Shown piece after piece: positions 35,601 through 40,886 of a stretch of 64,000 nt of DNA. The notes beneath the pieces were generated by a model that was given only the letters and a program-made list of their open reading frames with translations, was not told the DNA's origin and ran no database searches. Source of the stretch: Thysanoteuthis rhombus (lineage: Eukaryota > Mollusca > Cephalopoda > Oegopsida > Thysanoteuthidae). Positions within the stretch are counted from its first letter, which is position 1, and each line of letters opens with the position of its first letter. The position numbers and the translations under genes were made by a program. The stretch covers positions 41,125,739 through 41,189,738 of the forward strand of contig OY735224.1 of assembly GCA_963457665.1 (NCBI GenBank), written 5' to 3'.

Positions 35601-36160
35601 CATGTTAATAAGATAATAATGAAGTGACTTGTCTACACGAAAAAGATCTCAAGTTTCAGTAAATAAAAGTATTTTTATTTACTTGAATCCGATCTATCAA
35701 AATTTAGTTTAGAAATCGATAGCCAGATTAATTGAAATAACACTCGCGGGGTACACACAACCTTATTTCCAACGTAACTTGACATACTCAATATTTCCAA
35801 ACGCAACAATTAACGAAGGATGTATGCCTAATGTTGTCGTTCTGGTTTTTTTTCCACTTTCTTTAAGAACTTCAATCTAAAATATTTTTTCTATATTAAA
35901 GGGCAGGTGCCTAAAATAATGCTTTTTCTATTGGTTTTGAAACTTGTGATGATAAATAAAGCTATCATATATCGTGCAGTGAAGAAATGAATGATTTTTA
36001 ACATAATAGTAGTGCGTATAAGTACAGGAAAAAAAGCATAAACAAGACAATTTTAGATTACATTAATCTACAATATTGGGAAGCATCAAAACTTTTTTCA
36101 GGAACATACCTTTGCAGATCTTTTTGACGATCTAGATAGGCTAGTTTCTTTATCGTCCAT
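582..36160 (-). CDS. SGO1: Shugoshin (centromeric cohesion protector), multi-exon gene
   Basis: Shugoshin recruits PP2A to centromeres and shields cohesin from removal in mitosis and meiosis. I assembled exons 36110-36160, 31055-31175, 28986-29194, 22064-22248, 12633-12796, 9609-10544, 4032-5947, 3308-3389, 2849-2918, 2381-2452 and perhaps 582-621. All junctions are GT-AG and all phases agree, giving about 1,270-1,281 residues, close to vertebrate SGO2 and longer than SGO1. Seen: an N-terminal coiled coil containing TNNRALAQAL (about residues 70-79), matching the family's PP2A-binding helix, and a C-terminal basic segment RPRRATKTMSYKEPS (about 1252-1266), the SGO motif that in other species reads phospho-H2A. 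The middle is disordered and rich in RS motifs, with KEN sequences at KKENKDL and EKENKA. Protostomes usually have one shugoshin, so the SGO1/SGO2 label is arbitrary. Identification rests on both family-defining ends; exon 8 and the last exon are the weak parts. Confidence 0.85.
622..2320. other. Intron or 3' flank, nothing recognised
   Basis: AT-rich sequence without a convincing ORF or repeat signature. It is the last intron if the exon at 582-621 is real, otherwise shugoshin 3' UTR and flank. Confidence 0.4.
2381..2452 (-). CDS. SGO1: Shugoshin exon 10, C-terminal SGO motif
   Basis: Encodes ENQDLKRPRRATKTMSYKEP followed by SIS. The core R-x3-R/K...YKEPS is the most conserved part of shugoshins and the segment known to bind the phosphorylated H2A tail. 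The donor AAC|GTAAGT is strong. If not spliced, the next codons would be ACG TAA and the protein would end here without the K-L-R-R normally found after the motif. Confidence 0.85.
2849..2918 (-). CDS. SGO1: Shugoshin exon 9
   Basis: Encodes VPVKTPTVLEKNPGKRSSEY and ITE, between ATCGACAG and GTAAGT. It is 70 bases, starting and ending two bases out of codon register, which matches its neighbours. A basic, proline-containing linker just before the C-terminal motif is normal for the family. Confidence 0.7.
2928..3182 (+). other. Orphan 84-codon open frame inside a shugoshin intron
   Basis: An open plus-strand frame with balanced, protein-like composition (for example LNQLTYNNYDDKYKQLYIKV and later AKHHPYLKTMTEYKLWHDN). 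I do not recognise it. Its 3' end runs into hAT-type sequence, so it may be a captured or retroposed fragment rather than a gene. No promoter or splice sites were evident. Confidence 0.3.
3150..3287 (+). mobile_element. hAT-type element, 3' end only
   Basis: ATTTCATAGTTATCATTGAT followed later by CGGCCCACTCCTGAAAAAGATTGCTGACCCC resembles the 3' part of the complete hAT-type element at 56659-57088 (TTTCATAGTTCTCATTGAT ... GTTCGCTGACCCCTG). No matching 5' end was found here. Confidence 0.5.
3308..3389 (-). CDS. SGO1: Shugoshin exon 8 (candidate)
   Basis: Candidate exon between CCATGCAG and GTAGGT, encoding YHLFASFTEPKYMIFSLMNP and then GIKVTTP. It is needed because exon 7 ends in phase 0 while exon 9 requires one preceding base; this exon ends with exactly that base (G + AT = Asp). 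The acceptor is weak and an alternative AAG acceptor a little inside it keeps the same phase. Confidence 0.5.
3390..4031 (-). other. Stop-free, frame-neutral shugoshin intron (exitron-like)
   Basis: The interval between exon 7 and candidate exon 8 is 642 bases (214 codons) and contains no stop in the coding frame. If retained it would insert a serine/proline/phenylalanine-rich segment, repeated every 32 residues, without disturbing downstream coding. Most of it is the minisatellite at 3500-4010. Confidence 0.6.
3500..4010. repeat. 32-bp minisatellite in a shugoshin intron
   Basis: About 14 tandem copies of a 32-bp unit containing GAAGGGAAGAACAGTGGGAA, with degenerate copies at both ends and nearly identical ones from about 3610 to 3960. 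The unit is purine-rich on the plus strand. Because 32 is not a multiple of three, the encoded peptide repeats every 96 bases. Confidence 0.95.
4032..5947 (-). CDS. SGO1: Shugoshin exon 7, RS-motif-rich disordered region
   Basis: The largest exon, 1,916 bases, acceptor CATATTCAG and donor GTAACT. It encodes about 638 charged residues with at least ten spaced copies of an R-S-R/K motif (for example KARSRKA, RRARSRV, LARSRKK, ERGRSRS, TIRSRSIARR). An EKENKA sequence near the end is a possible APC/C KEN box. There is no folded domain. The frame stays open through the following intron (see 3390-4031), so its 3' boundary rests on the GAG|GTAACT site and on where recognisable protein resumes. Confidence 0.8.
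6204..6964 (-). mobile_element. LTR-like repeat family A, copy 1
   Basis: Read on the minus strand it starts TGTTATGCCCTCTATACTTT, has the family's AACCTTACTTCCTCCGACGA and CCCCTATAAAATCCCTGG (a TATA box), the TCGTCGAGAGTCTAACTGCG block and a terminal CAATCCATCGCTG block. TG start, TATA and single-copy form suggest a solo LTR; no clear target duplication was found. Confidence 0.7.
6970..7555. other. Intronic, nothing recognised
   Basis: AT-rich intron sequence between two family A copies, with no ORF or repeat signature that I can name. Confidence 0.5.
7560..8345 (+). mobile_element. LTR-like repeat family A, copy 2 (diverged)
   Basis: Shares with other copies the order: AATTAGATATGAAACCC, the CACATGTTCAATCGTTC block after a damaged TATA region, CATCAAGGCATCTCTCGTAC, GAATAAGATGGC and the ACATTCTCTTCATACATCTC segment. 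Older than copies 1 and 8. Confidence 0.6.
8346..9600. other. Intronic, nothing recognised
   Basis: AT-rich, short (ATA)n and (AAT)n runs near 8895-8920; no convincing ORF or element on either strand. Confidence 0.5.
9609..10544 (-). CDS. SGO1: Shugoshin exon 6, disordered region
   Basis: A 936-base exon between TTCTTTTCAG and GTAAGT. It begins with RS-rich sequence (EARRSRSRRGSKSRRQS) and continues as a long acidic, serine/threonine/proline-rich region with repeats of the type AQNTKNLEEPEAQSTNK. The compositional bias is that of the unstructured middle of shugoshins. It ends one base into an aspartate codon completed by exon 7. Confidence 0.8.
10981..11905 (+). mobile_element. LTR-like repeat family A, copy 3
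   Basis: Starts TGTAGCATCCCCTATACTTT, carries AACATCACTTCCTACAACAA, TCTAAAAGCCCCGG in the TATA position, the GAGTGTCTATCAGCGTCAG block and CATGATTGGCATGCATTCTC near its 3' end. Essentially full length, moderately diverged. Confidence 0.7.
11906..12630. other. Intronic, nothing recognised
   Basis: AT-rich sequence without a supported gene or element between LTR-like copy 3 and shugoshin exon 5. Confidence 0.5.
12633..12796 (-). CDS. SGO1: Shugoshin exon 5
   Basis: Encodes LTETVDSPKSRSSFCPPPAI and then a hydrophobic/acidic stretch ending EVMDM. Acceptor GTTTTAAAG, donor GTAAGT. It ends with one base (G), which joins TA of the exon at 10544 to give valine. No domain is recognised. Confidence 0.75.
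12985..13392 (+). mobile_element. LTR-like repeat family A, copy 4 (5' half)
   Basis: A good match to the family start (TGCCCCCTATACTTTTAGTT, AAACGTCACTTCCGATGACA, CCCCTATAAAA) with an internal duplication of a CTGGCCCTGG stretch around 13220-13260. It breaks off at about 13392 after GGATAAAACTCCATGTTCTA. Confidence 0.75.
13393..14488 (+). pseudogene. Degenerate retroelement coding relic (zinc-knuckle gag-like)
   Basis: Plus-strand frames, broken by stops and an A-rich insertion, read NNCRKCGQKH and then KGWICRKCNCPLNYFALCC, spacing like the paired CCHC knuckles of Ty3/Gypsy gag proteins. Upstream is a cysteine-rich stretch (KCLLCGNSCL) I cannot assign; downstream is a helix-forming stretch (EMEKQLANAKLEVEN). 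Multiple stops make it nonfunctional. Assignment to Gypsy is an inference from the knuckles. Confidence 0.4.
14489..15118 (-). mobile_element. LTR-like repeat family B, copy 1
   Basis: Minus-strand copy whose plus-strand reading contains AAGTCCGACCTAACTACATT, AAGCTTACCTCGAGGCCGTC and AGATAACTCCATATATGTAT, ending GGTGGGCACTTCG. Matches the other two family B copies over most of its length, with an internal deletion near its end. Confidence 0.75.
15119..17285. other. Intronic, nothing firmly recognised
   Basis: AT-rich intron. Isolated tRNA-like words occur near 16590-16650 and 17025-17046 (TGGTGTAGTCGTTAAGG) but lack a convincing partner box. No ORF of interest. Confidence 0.4.
17290..17955 (-). 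mobile_element. LTR-like repeat family A, copy 5 (diverged)
   Basis: On the minus strand: CCATATACAAAACGTCACTT, TCTATAAAAGCTCTGAACAC, a CTCTCTTTTTCTCTCC tract and GATGTTAAGGTATCTTCTCA, in the order seen in copies 2 and 3. Older and interrupted by indels. Confidence 0.55.
17956..18740. other. Intronic, nothing recognised
   Basis: AT-rich with A-runs near 18565; no supported feature. Confidence 0.5.
18745..19350 (+). mobile_element. LTR-like repeat family A, copy 6 (3' part)
   Basis: Begins inside the family consensus (CTCTTATGAATAAAATGTC), carries GAGTCTATCAGCATCAGAGA, AATAGCCCCCAAGTTAACGC and GTCCTTGTATTAAATGTACG, and ends after the ACTTCAAGTGACGTCGCCGT block. The TATA-containing 5' part is missing. 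Confidence 0.7.
19490..19512. repeat. (TA)n microsatellite
   Basis: About eleven TA dinucleotides following an A-run. Confidence 0.95.
19644..20504 (-). mobile_element. Gypsy relic, 3' LTR
   Basis: On the minus strand it starts TGTTACGATAGCACCGC and ends CACTGTAACGGCA, i.e. TG...CA, about 861 bp. Its end is repeated at 21771-21890, on the other side of gag and protease remnants, so the pair looks like two LTRs of one element lying inside a shugoshin intron. Confidence 0.65.
20505..21770 (-). pseudogene. Gypsy relic, gag zinc knuckle and protease remnants
   Basis: Minus-strand frames read CPTFNHQCRSCLKWNHFVSV followed by C (21398-21530), matching the Gypsy CPA..C..C.K.NHF..VC knuckle pattern, and then, with frameshifts, KIMIAIYGNKWPVPVLWSG and ATFYVVAGTEKP (20974-21301), which resemble the end of the Gypsy aspartic protease. 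Reverse transcriptase is absent; the internal region is reduced to 1.27 kb. Nonfunctional. Confidence 0.6.
21771..21890 (-). mobile_element. Gypsy relic, 5' LTR fragment
   Basis: About 120 bp direct copy of the end of the LTR at 19644-20504 (shared AGATTAGTGCAGATTAGAAA versus AGGATCAGTGCAGATTAGAA). The remainder of this LTR is lost. Confidence 0.6.
22064..22248 (-). CDS. SGO1: Shugoshin exon 4
   Basis: Acceptor TTTCCTTTCAG, donor GTAAGT. Encodes PVLLMFKTKIREVSTRLGDV, which extends the coiled coil, and then a serine/asparagine-rich linker ending APESTK. 185 bases, starting in phase 0 and ending two bases into a leucine codon completed by exon 5. Confidence 0.8.
22351..22384. repeat. (TA)n microsatellite
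   Basis: Perfect TA run; a second longer one lies at 25136-25175, so the Penelope-like relic is bracketed by TA repeats. Confidence 0.95.
22480..22511 (-). ncRNA. Hammerhead-like core near the Penelope relic's end
   Basis: Minus strand reads CTGAGGA, a short spacer TGGAAATACCTCTC, then GAAAC. CUGANGA and GAAA are the two invariant boxes of a hammerhead ribozyme, which Penelope-like elements are known to carry. Stem II pairing is imperfect, so it may be decayed or coincidental. Confidence 0.3.
22600..25135 (-). pseudogene. Penelope-like retroelement relic (RT plus GIY-YIG)
   Basis: Broken minus-strand frames in order: NNTDLIITRADRGAIVIW (24756-24956); then FYLLPKIHKSNNPGRPVISS, LITMNIKSLYSNI and QVKGCTIGT (24147-24692); after a frameshift, ANIFMGKFKETHIYSEM and YIRYIDDIFFV, the RT catalytic YxDD (23878-24231); and finally HCHSKSIIYLLECNGCNSKY (about 23280-23345), the GIY-YIG endonuclease start as found in Penelope-like elements. 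Numerous stops and frameshifts show it is dead. It sits in the shugoshin intron between exons 3 and 4. Confidence 0.85.
25136..25175. repeat. (TA)n microsatellite
   Basis: Perfect TA run adjoining the 5' side of the Penelope relic. Confidence 0.95.
25277..25345 (-). repeat. tRNA-like SINE head or tRNA pseudogene
   Basis: Minus strand reads TCTCGATGGTGTAATTTTTA (A-box-like, compare TGGTGTAGTGGTTA) and about 35 bases later GGTCATACATTTAATCC (B-box-like). Cloverleaf pairing is poor, so a decayed SINE head is likelier than a tRNA gene. Confidence 0.35.
25350..26900. other. Intronic, nothing recognised
   Basis: AT-rich; a more GC-rich patch near 26200-26500 has no convincing ORF or element signature. 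Confidence 0.5.
26904..27669 (-). mobile_element. LTR-like repeat family B, copy 2 (longest)
   Basis: On the minus strand starts TGTAGTGCCCACCTTTT and ends TATAATTAGCA(GCC). Contains GACGGCCTCGAGGTAAGCTC, a possible splice donor, and a (GA)n run at 27455-27480. Same architecture as copies 1 and 3. No target duplication seen. Confidence 0.75.
27670..28985. other. Intronic, nothing recognised
   Basis: AT-rich, a short TG/G run near 28205-28220, otherwise unremarkable up to shugoshin exon 3. Confidence 0.5.
28986..29194 (-). CDS. SGO1: Shugoshin exon 3, PP2A-binding coiled coil
   Basis: Encodes about 69 residues that form a continuous heptad-type helix (MKQTLTTNNRALAQALQIT, then LIASLKKENKDLMMEKAE). 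The NN of TTNNRAL aligns with the conserved asparagines of the shugoshin coiled coil that contact PP2A. A KEN tripeptide lies in the helix. Acceptor TAATGCAG and donor GTAATA; ends in phase 0. Confidence 0.85.
29200..31050. other. Intronic, nothing recognised
   Basis: AT-rich intron between shugoshin exons 2 and 3, with a poly-A run at 31021-31039; no supported ORF or element. Confidence 0.5.
31055..31175 (-). CDS. SGO1: Shugoshin exon 2
   Basis: A very long pyrimidine tract ending TCTCTCTAG precedes ATGGAAAACACC. The exon encodes a lysine-rich stretch and then RRPNGLNRSNTSFNTS, followed by donor GTGAGT. It ends one base into a codon, and the next exon supplies TG. The asparagine/threonine-rich end corresponds to the stretch just before the coiled coil of other shugoshins. 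Confidence 0.75.
31413..32028 (+). mobile_element. LTR-like repeat family B, copy 3
   Basis: Plus-strand copy: TGTAGTGCCCACCTTTTCCA at the start, TTTGGCAGGGGTCTACTTGC, GACGGCCTCGAGGTAAGCTC, AACGTAGTTAGGTCGAACTT and a terminal GGCTAATATATCTAGCA. TG...CA ends fit an LTR. Confidence 0.75.
32029..33078. other. Intronic, nothing recognised
   Basis: AT-rich, poly-A run at 32645-32672; no supported feature. Confidence 0.5.
33079..33985 (+). mobile_element. LTR-like repeat family A, copy 7
   Basis: Carries AAACGTCACTTCCTATGACA, CCCCTATAAAAGCCCTGG, GTCTGTCTGTCGAGTGTATA and GTCCAAGTTCATACTTGGCA with the family's terminal CAGTGACGTCACCGT. The first ~20 bases are lost. Confidence 0.7.
33999..35216. repeat. 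Foldback structure with ~180-bp inverted repeats
   Basis: 33999-34180 is closely matched in reverse complement by 35040-35216 (shared AATACTATCCTGAGGTTTTA and GTACCCACGTTTTTGTTTGT). The ~860-bp middle is not part of the palindrome but has two diverged direct repeats (around 34340-34400 and 34740-34815, sharing ACGATAGAAC). No transposase frame is present. Confidence 0.8.
35217..36109. other. Intron 1 remainder, nothing recognised
   Basis: AT-rich intron sequence immediately downstream of shugoshin exon 1, without a supported element. Confidence 0.5.
36110..36160 (-). CDS. SGO1: Shugoshin exon 1 (start codon)
   Basis: Begins with ATG and encodes MDDKETSLSRSSKRSAK, then the donor GTATGTT, ending in phase 0. 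The next exon also starts in phase 0 with its own ATG, so translation could begin in either; the fit of phases and the basic serine-rich peptide favour this one. Confidence 0.65.
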
Positions 36161-36375
36161 CTTGGATAAAACTTTGAAATTTACACAACATATTCTCACT
36201 GGTCGGTTGTAGTGTCACGTGACATAATTGTTCTCATACTTCCTCTGTCCCATAAGAGTTGTTACATTTATATCTGAATAAGCGATACAAATCGTAACAG
36301 CTACCATAGGACAAAAGTAGTTTTTTTTCCTTCTCAGAAGTTCTGTTACCACTACCACTACTACCACTACTACCA

Positions 36376-36409
<34 letters not shown>

Positions 36410-37515
36410 AACTACTGTATTGCTTTTTCCTGCTAATCGAAATTATTTCGCTTGTTGATCATGACGAAAGGGTGACCGGAAAAAGTCAGACTGTTGACTA
36501 GGAAAAAAGACATAGGGAAAAATAAAATAAATATACATTTAATGTAACTTTTATCTTCCACGTTTACTTTGAAGGAGAATTATTTATTACAAACTCCTAG
36601 AGAAGATATTTTTTTCTTTCAATATATTTTTGACTCTACAACAAACCAGGAGTTTTTGATAATCAAGTTTTTGATTAAAAAAATTCGTGTTATTAGGGGT
36701 GTGGTATTTACTGTGTTACTATAATAATGACACTACTTTCTACAATTTTTTTAGAGATACGACTGACTGCTCTCCTCCTGGTTACTTTCTATTGATGTAG
36801 TCAATTCAGATGTTTTCGATCTAAACCGAGATTTGGGGGGTTGCATCTTGATGTTGATATATTTTTTTCTTTACTAACGGGTTTCTCCTAGAAAAAGATT
36901 ATTTTCTTTCCATTTTTGGCGCTTTTAATCCATTAGACTCTAAATCGTCTGGAAAAAAAGTTTTCATAACGGGATTCTATTCATGGGAAATAAAAAACCC
37001 AAACCCTACGAACTCTAACCCTAATCCTGACCCTAACTACTATATTGGTTCAAAAGTAAGGCTCATGTTTGCAATTTTTTCTCTTTTTTGAAAAGATGAA
37101 ATAGAAAAATACAACGATAGCTTTTTCGTCTTCTTGGTAGAAAAGTTGGATTGTTGGAAAGAACTTCAAAGAGCAGCCGACGCACTATGTACAAGTCATG
37201 ATGGTACAGATTGTCTGAACTATTATAAAAGTACTAAATCAAATTCTATGAACATTTTTCTGTAAAATATTGGAAATCGTAGAATTGATTTTTTCCCTAA
37301 AATACCCAGATCGTCATCAATTTTTAAAAATCCGTATACAGTATTTTATTGTTAAGACCCTGGGAATCGGCTGATATGACTGGGGTGGTAAGAAGCACCT
37401 CACGTTATCCGTAAATAAAATAACCCCGTCTATTTTTTAATTCCATTATCTGCAGTGAACCAAAACCAATTTTGCTTTGGTCCTTAATTAGAACAAAACA
37501 ATAAAAATACGCATA
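36161..37515. other. Shugoshin upstream region
   Basis: Would hold the promoter; TGTCACGTGACAT (around 36212-36224, an extended E-box CACGTG) lies about 60 bases upstream of the start codon. Further up is a (CTACCA)n/(CTA)n microsatellite at 36348-36412 and a degenerate CCCTAA-like patch at 37005-37040. No ORF. Confidence 0.4.
36348..36412. repeat. (TACCAC)/(TAC)n microsatellite
   Basis: Runs of CTACCAC changing into CTACTACTACT, about 200 bases upstream of the shugoshin start codon. Confidence 0.95.
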
Positions 37516-37519
37516 TTTT

Positions 37520-38345
37520 CGTTACCAACCAAAACGAGTCAACATAATATAAAGCTCAGTGTAAATTTGTAAATGAAGAGGACTAACGGTCGAATTTCTA
37601 CCAGGGCCTGACTTCAATCTGAGAATATTTTTCTCTGTTGGTAACGAAGTACGTGAGGCAAAAGCTATGGGTTTCGATTCACGTCTTGAAATAATGGGTT
37701 TTGTCGGATCATAAAATGACAAAATAGGTGCATCGAAGAACAATTCTTTTACTTTTAGAAAAACATTAATTTGGGATTAATCCCTCATCCACACTACGTC
37801 TTTTTTCAAGCAGATCTGTCATGGTTGAATGGTATTTGACAAATCTGGCAAAAATCTTTCAAGATTTATTATCATATCTATAACACATCTAAATTCAGGT
37901 AAAGATGTATGAGCAGGCAATACCGGTATAGTCCTAACACATACTCAACTAGGTTGTACCCCTTCGACTGATATCATGTGTCTGAAATATTCGATTTGAC
38001 TTTTCGGAAATTCCCGATTGACTTTTATTCCGGCTTACTTGATTTAACGTACACCAAAATATCGTCAACGTCTTCAAATCCGTCCAAATTTTCTAGTCAT
38101 TCAGTCAGGCAGCGCTGGAATATATCTACCCAAAATGGGTAATGAAAGTTGGTAGTAAACGACTGTTTTTCTCCAACGGAATTAGGTGAAAACACCTCGG
38201 GCATCTAATTAAGAAAATACGATAGCTTCTTTCAATTTTGGTGTAATGTCATCCAAGTTTGATAACATAAAATACCTTTCCAACTTTTTGGTTCATCTCA
38301 ATTTTCCTTTCGGGCTGGAACCATTGGTGCACACCACTCCGTTGG
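37520..38345 (-). pseudogene. Ty3/Gypsy pol relic (RT and RNase H)
   Basis: Minus-strand frames read TEWCAPMVPARKE (around 38330), FHYPFWVDIFQRCL and FEDVDDILVYVK (RT catalytic DD, around 38050-38150), and then APILSFYDPTKP and PIAFASRTSLPTEKN (37600-37740), the RT-RNase H junction of Gypsy pol. Many stops. Belongs with the gag relic at 39960-40590, the two being split by a LINE and an LTR-like copy. Confidence 0.75.
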
Positions 38346-38399
38346 TTGTGACTTTTTCAATTCTTTTACGCTCCAATCGCAATTCCGATTTTACTTAGA

Positions 38400-38656
38400 A
38401 AACTTGAATGGCAATGGGCAGGCCATGTTGCAAGAATGACAGACAACCAATGGATATCACGACTCACAAAATGGATCCCCCGAGATCACATGCGAAACCG
38501 AGGCCGACAGAATACTTGATGGAGAGATGAACAGGGCAAATTTAGAAAATACTGGCTCCGTGACGCCTGCGATAGAGAATTGTGGTGAATCCTGGGGAAG
38601 GTCTATGTTCAACGATGGACGTTAAAAGACTGATGCCGATGGTGATGATGATGAAA
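38400..38656 (+). mobile_element. RTE-type LINE, 3' end fragment
   Basis: Plus-strand frame reads EWQWAGHVARMTDNQWISRL and IPRDHMRNRGRQNT, the C-terminus shared by the other RTE-type copies here, and ends with a GAT-rich tail. It carries in-frame stops. Confidence 0.8.
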
Positions 38657-38921
38657 ATAGGAAATGGAATCCGACTAGATGTATTGATGCAATATGGTTT
38701 TGCCTTTTCTTTCAAGCAAATATTTTCTAGTTTCCATTCCATACATACTCCAAAGTCAAATACATCGACTTTTATTTCATGTGCCGTCTCACACTACAAA
38801 ATTTTCAATACCCCGGTTTTCAATCACAAATCTTTCAAGCGTGAATTTCTCGCTCTTATTTTCCGTTGAGGTTGTAAATTTTCCTTTGCGTACTAAAATG
38901 CTACCGGGAAATCTAAAGTTT

Positions 38922-39725
38922 TGTGGTGCCCCCTATACTTTTAGTTAGGAATTTAATACGAAACTTTTCTTATAGCTTGATATCAAAACGTCACTTCATC
39001 AGACGACCCCTATAAAACCCCTGGACGCACATTGTTCACTGGGTACGCTTCTAGCCCCGGCCTCTGCAGCCAGCCATTCTCTCTCTTTCCATCTCCCTGG
39101 TCCAAGGCTCATTGGCGCCAGGACACCTAGTTGGTCATGCCTCCGGCCCCGGCCCTCGCAGCCGGCTACTTTTTCACTCTCTTTCCTTCTCTCTAAGATC
39201 GTTATCATTTCGCCGACCCACTGGCCGATCCGATCTTAACCACCATCGGGAAATACGCACGGATAAACTCCATGTTCTATGTCTTTTATATTCTGTTCGT
39301 CGAGAGTCTATCAGCATCTGAGAATAGCCCCCAAGTTAACTCACTTACTTGGCAGTAAAGCTCGCACACTGAACCCGGTTTCCACGTATCATCTAGGAGC
39401 TATCCAGCACTATCAAGACAGGAGAGCTCCCACCTTTTACTATCTCTGCTCCTAATATTACTTCGCACGATCGATCGTATTAATGCTATCTTTACATGTA
39501 CCTCGTCTTTATTCTTGTATTAAAAGTACGTCTCTTGTCTGGCCAAGAGCATGTGTTCATTCCACTTAGTTTCATCAATGCACGTCCAACTTCATACTTG
39601 GTGCGCACTCCATTCGCTTTGTACAGCATCCTTCCTTCCACAGCTCCTGTACCGGCGCGCTACTATCAACCCACGAGGATCCAAAATCCTTGTCTCACAA
39701 CAATCCATCGCTGTTCGGATTCAAT
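38922..39725 (+). mobile_element. LTR-like repeat family A, copy 8
   Basis: One of the best preserved copies: TGTGGTGCCCCCTATACTTT, AAAACGTCACTTCATCAGAC, CCCCTATAAAACCCCTGG, GAGAGTCTATCAGCATCTGA, terminal CAATCCATCGCTGTTCGGAT. It lies inside the minus-strand Gypsy relic, so it inserted after that element. Confidence 0.75.
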
Positions 39726-39959
39726 AAAAAGATTATGCATGAAAGTTTCTTTAGATGGTTTCAGGGGAGTTTTTTTTTAATTTTCAACTTCACATGTTCC
39801 ATAGCCAATCACATGTATGCCTACCCCAGTATCGATTTTGAAAAAGTTACAAATCTATTATACGCTAGTAGCATTGACGTATTACAGATAAGTAACTTTT
39901 TGTACCATGAACCCGTCTTTCTTATCCTTGTTTTACCGTGCTTAAGAGATATCCACTGT

Positions 39960-40590
39960 TTCTTGTTGCATTTCACGAACATTTTTAATCTTTGTCTTGC
40001 AGGATGCAGAGAAATGATTCATCTTCCCGCATTTTTTGCATATTTCCCCTTTTGCTGGACAATGACTTATACCATGATACATCTCACATCATCCACACAT
40101 CAGAAAAATTTGAAGTATGTAATTAACTCCCTCCTTTTCGGGTGATAGTGGATCTATTTTTCTGCTCGATTTTATTTCGTCGACGTATATATTACTTCTA
40201 TTTGTGACTTCACTTGTACATGGCTTCTGTCCATTCCAACTGCCTTTTCCAACTTTAAATCTGAAATAAGTTGAAGTCTCTCAGACATTTCTTTGTTCTG
40301 GAGTCTTTTTACCAACCTATCACGTATTTGGTCATTTTTATCGTCAAATTCACAGTTGAAGTTCATGGAGTGATTTGACAAACATTTCAACAGATCTATC
40401 TGGGTGTTGAATTCTTGTATAAAATTTGGTTCTTTCATGGATTATATTTTTTTCTTGCGGGGGGGGGGTATTAAAGAGAGTGTCAAACATAGTCGAAATT
40501 GTTTCAAAATTTTTTTTTTTTTTTTTGAGAGAGAAAGTATCCAAGAAACTTTCAATCATTTCCCATACAATACAGCTGAGTATTTATTTG
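39960..40590 (-). pseudogene. Ty3/Gypsy gag relic with CCHC zinc knuckle
   Basis: Minus-strand frames read ERTKFYTRIQHPDRSVEMFV (40350-40559), then CEFDDKNDQIRDRLVKRLQN and SERLQLISDLKLEKA (40172-40438), typical of Gypsy gag capsid, followed by CKKCGKMNHFSASC (about 39985-40030), a perfect CX2CX4HX4C knuckle. A frameshift at a T/A-run and stops show it is dead. Confidence 0.75.
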
Positions 40591-40886
40591 TTCATCACCG
40601 CCTTCTTTTCATAATTTAGACGCAATCTTCTAAACCTTTGGGGTCGATTCTTCCAGTTCGCCAATTTGGTAAAGTTAAAAGATTCTGGCAGATTCAATTA
40701 GAACATTTTTTCTTGTGAAGGATGTTTCCCCTCCCTCCGTCCTATTTTAGTCACGCTCGGTTTCAAGACCCCAATCTAACACCATATTTCGTTTCTTGAC
40801 GAGATACTGCAGTAAAATAACATAAGAAAACCACGTCTTGACGATATATTTATTTTTAAAAAAACTGTCCGTTAACACCAATCCAT

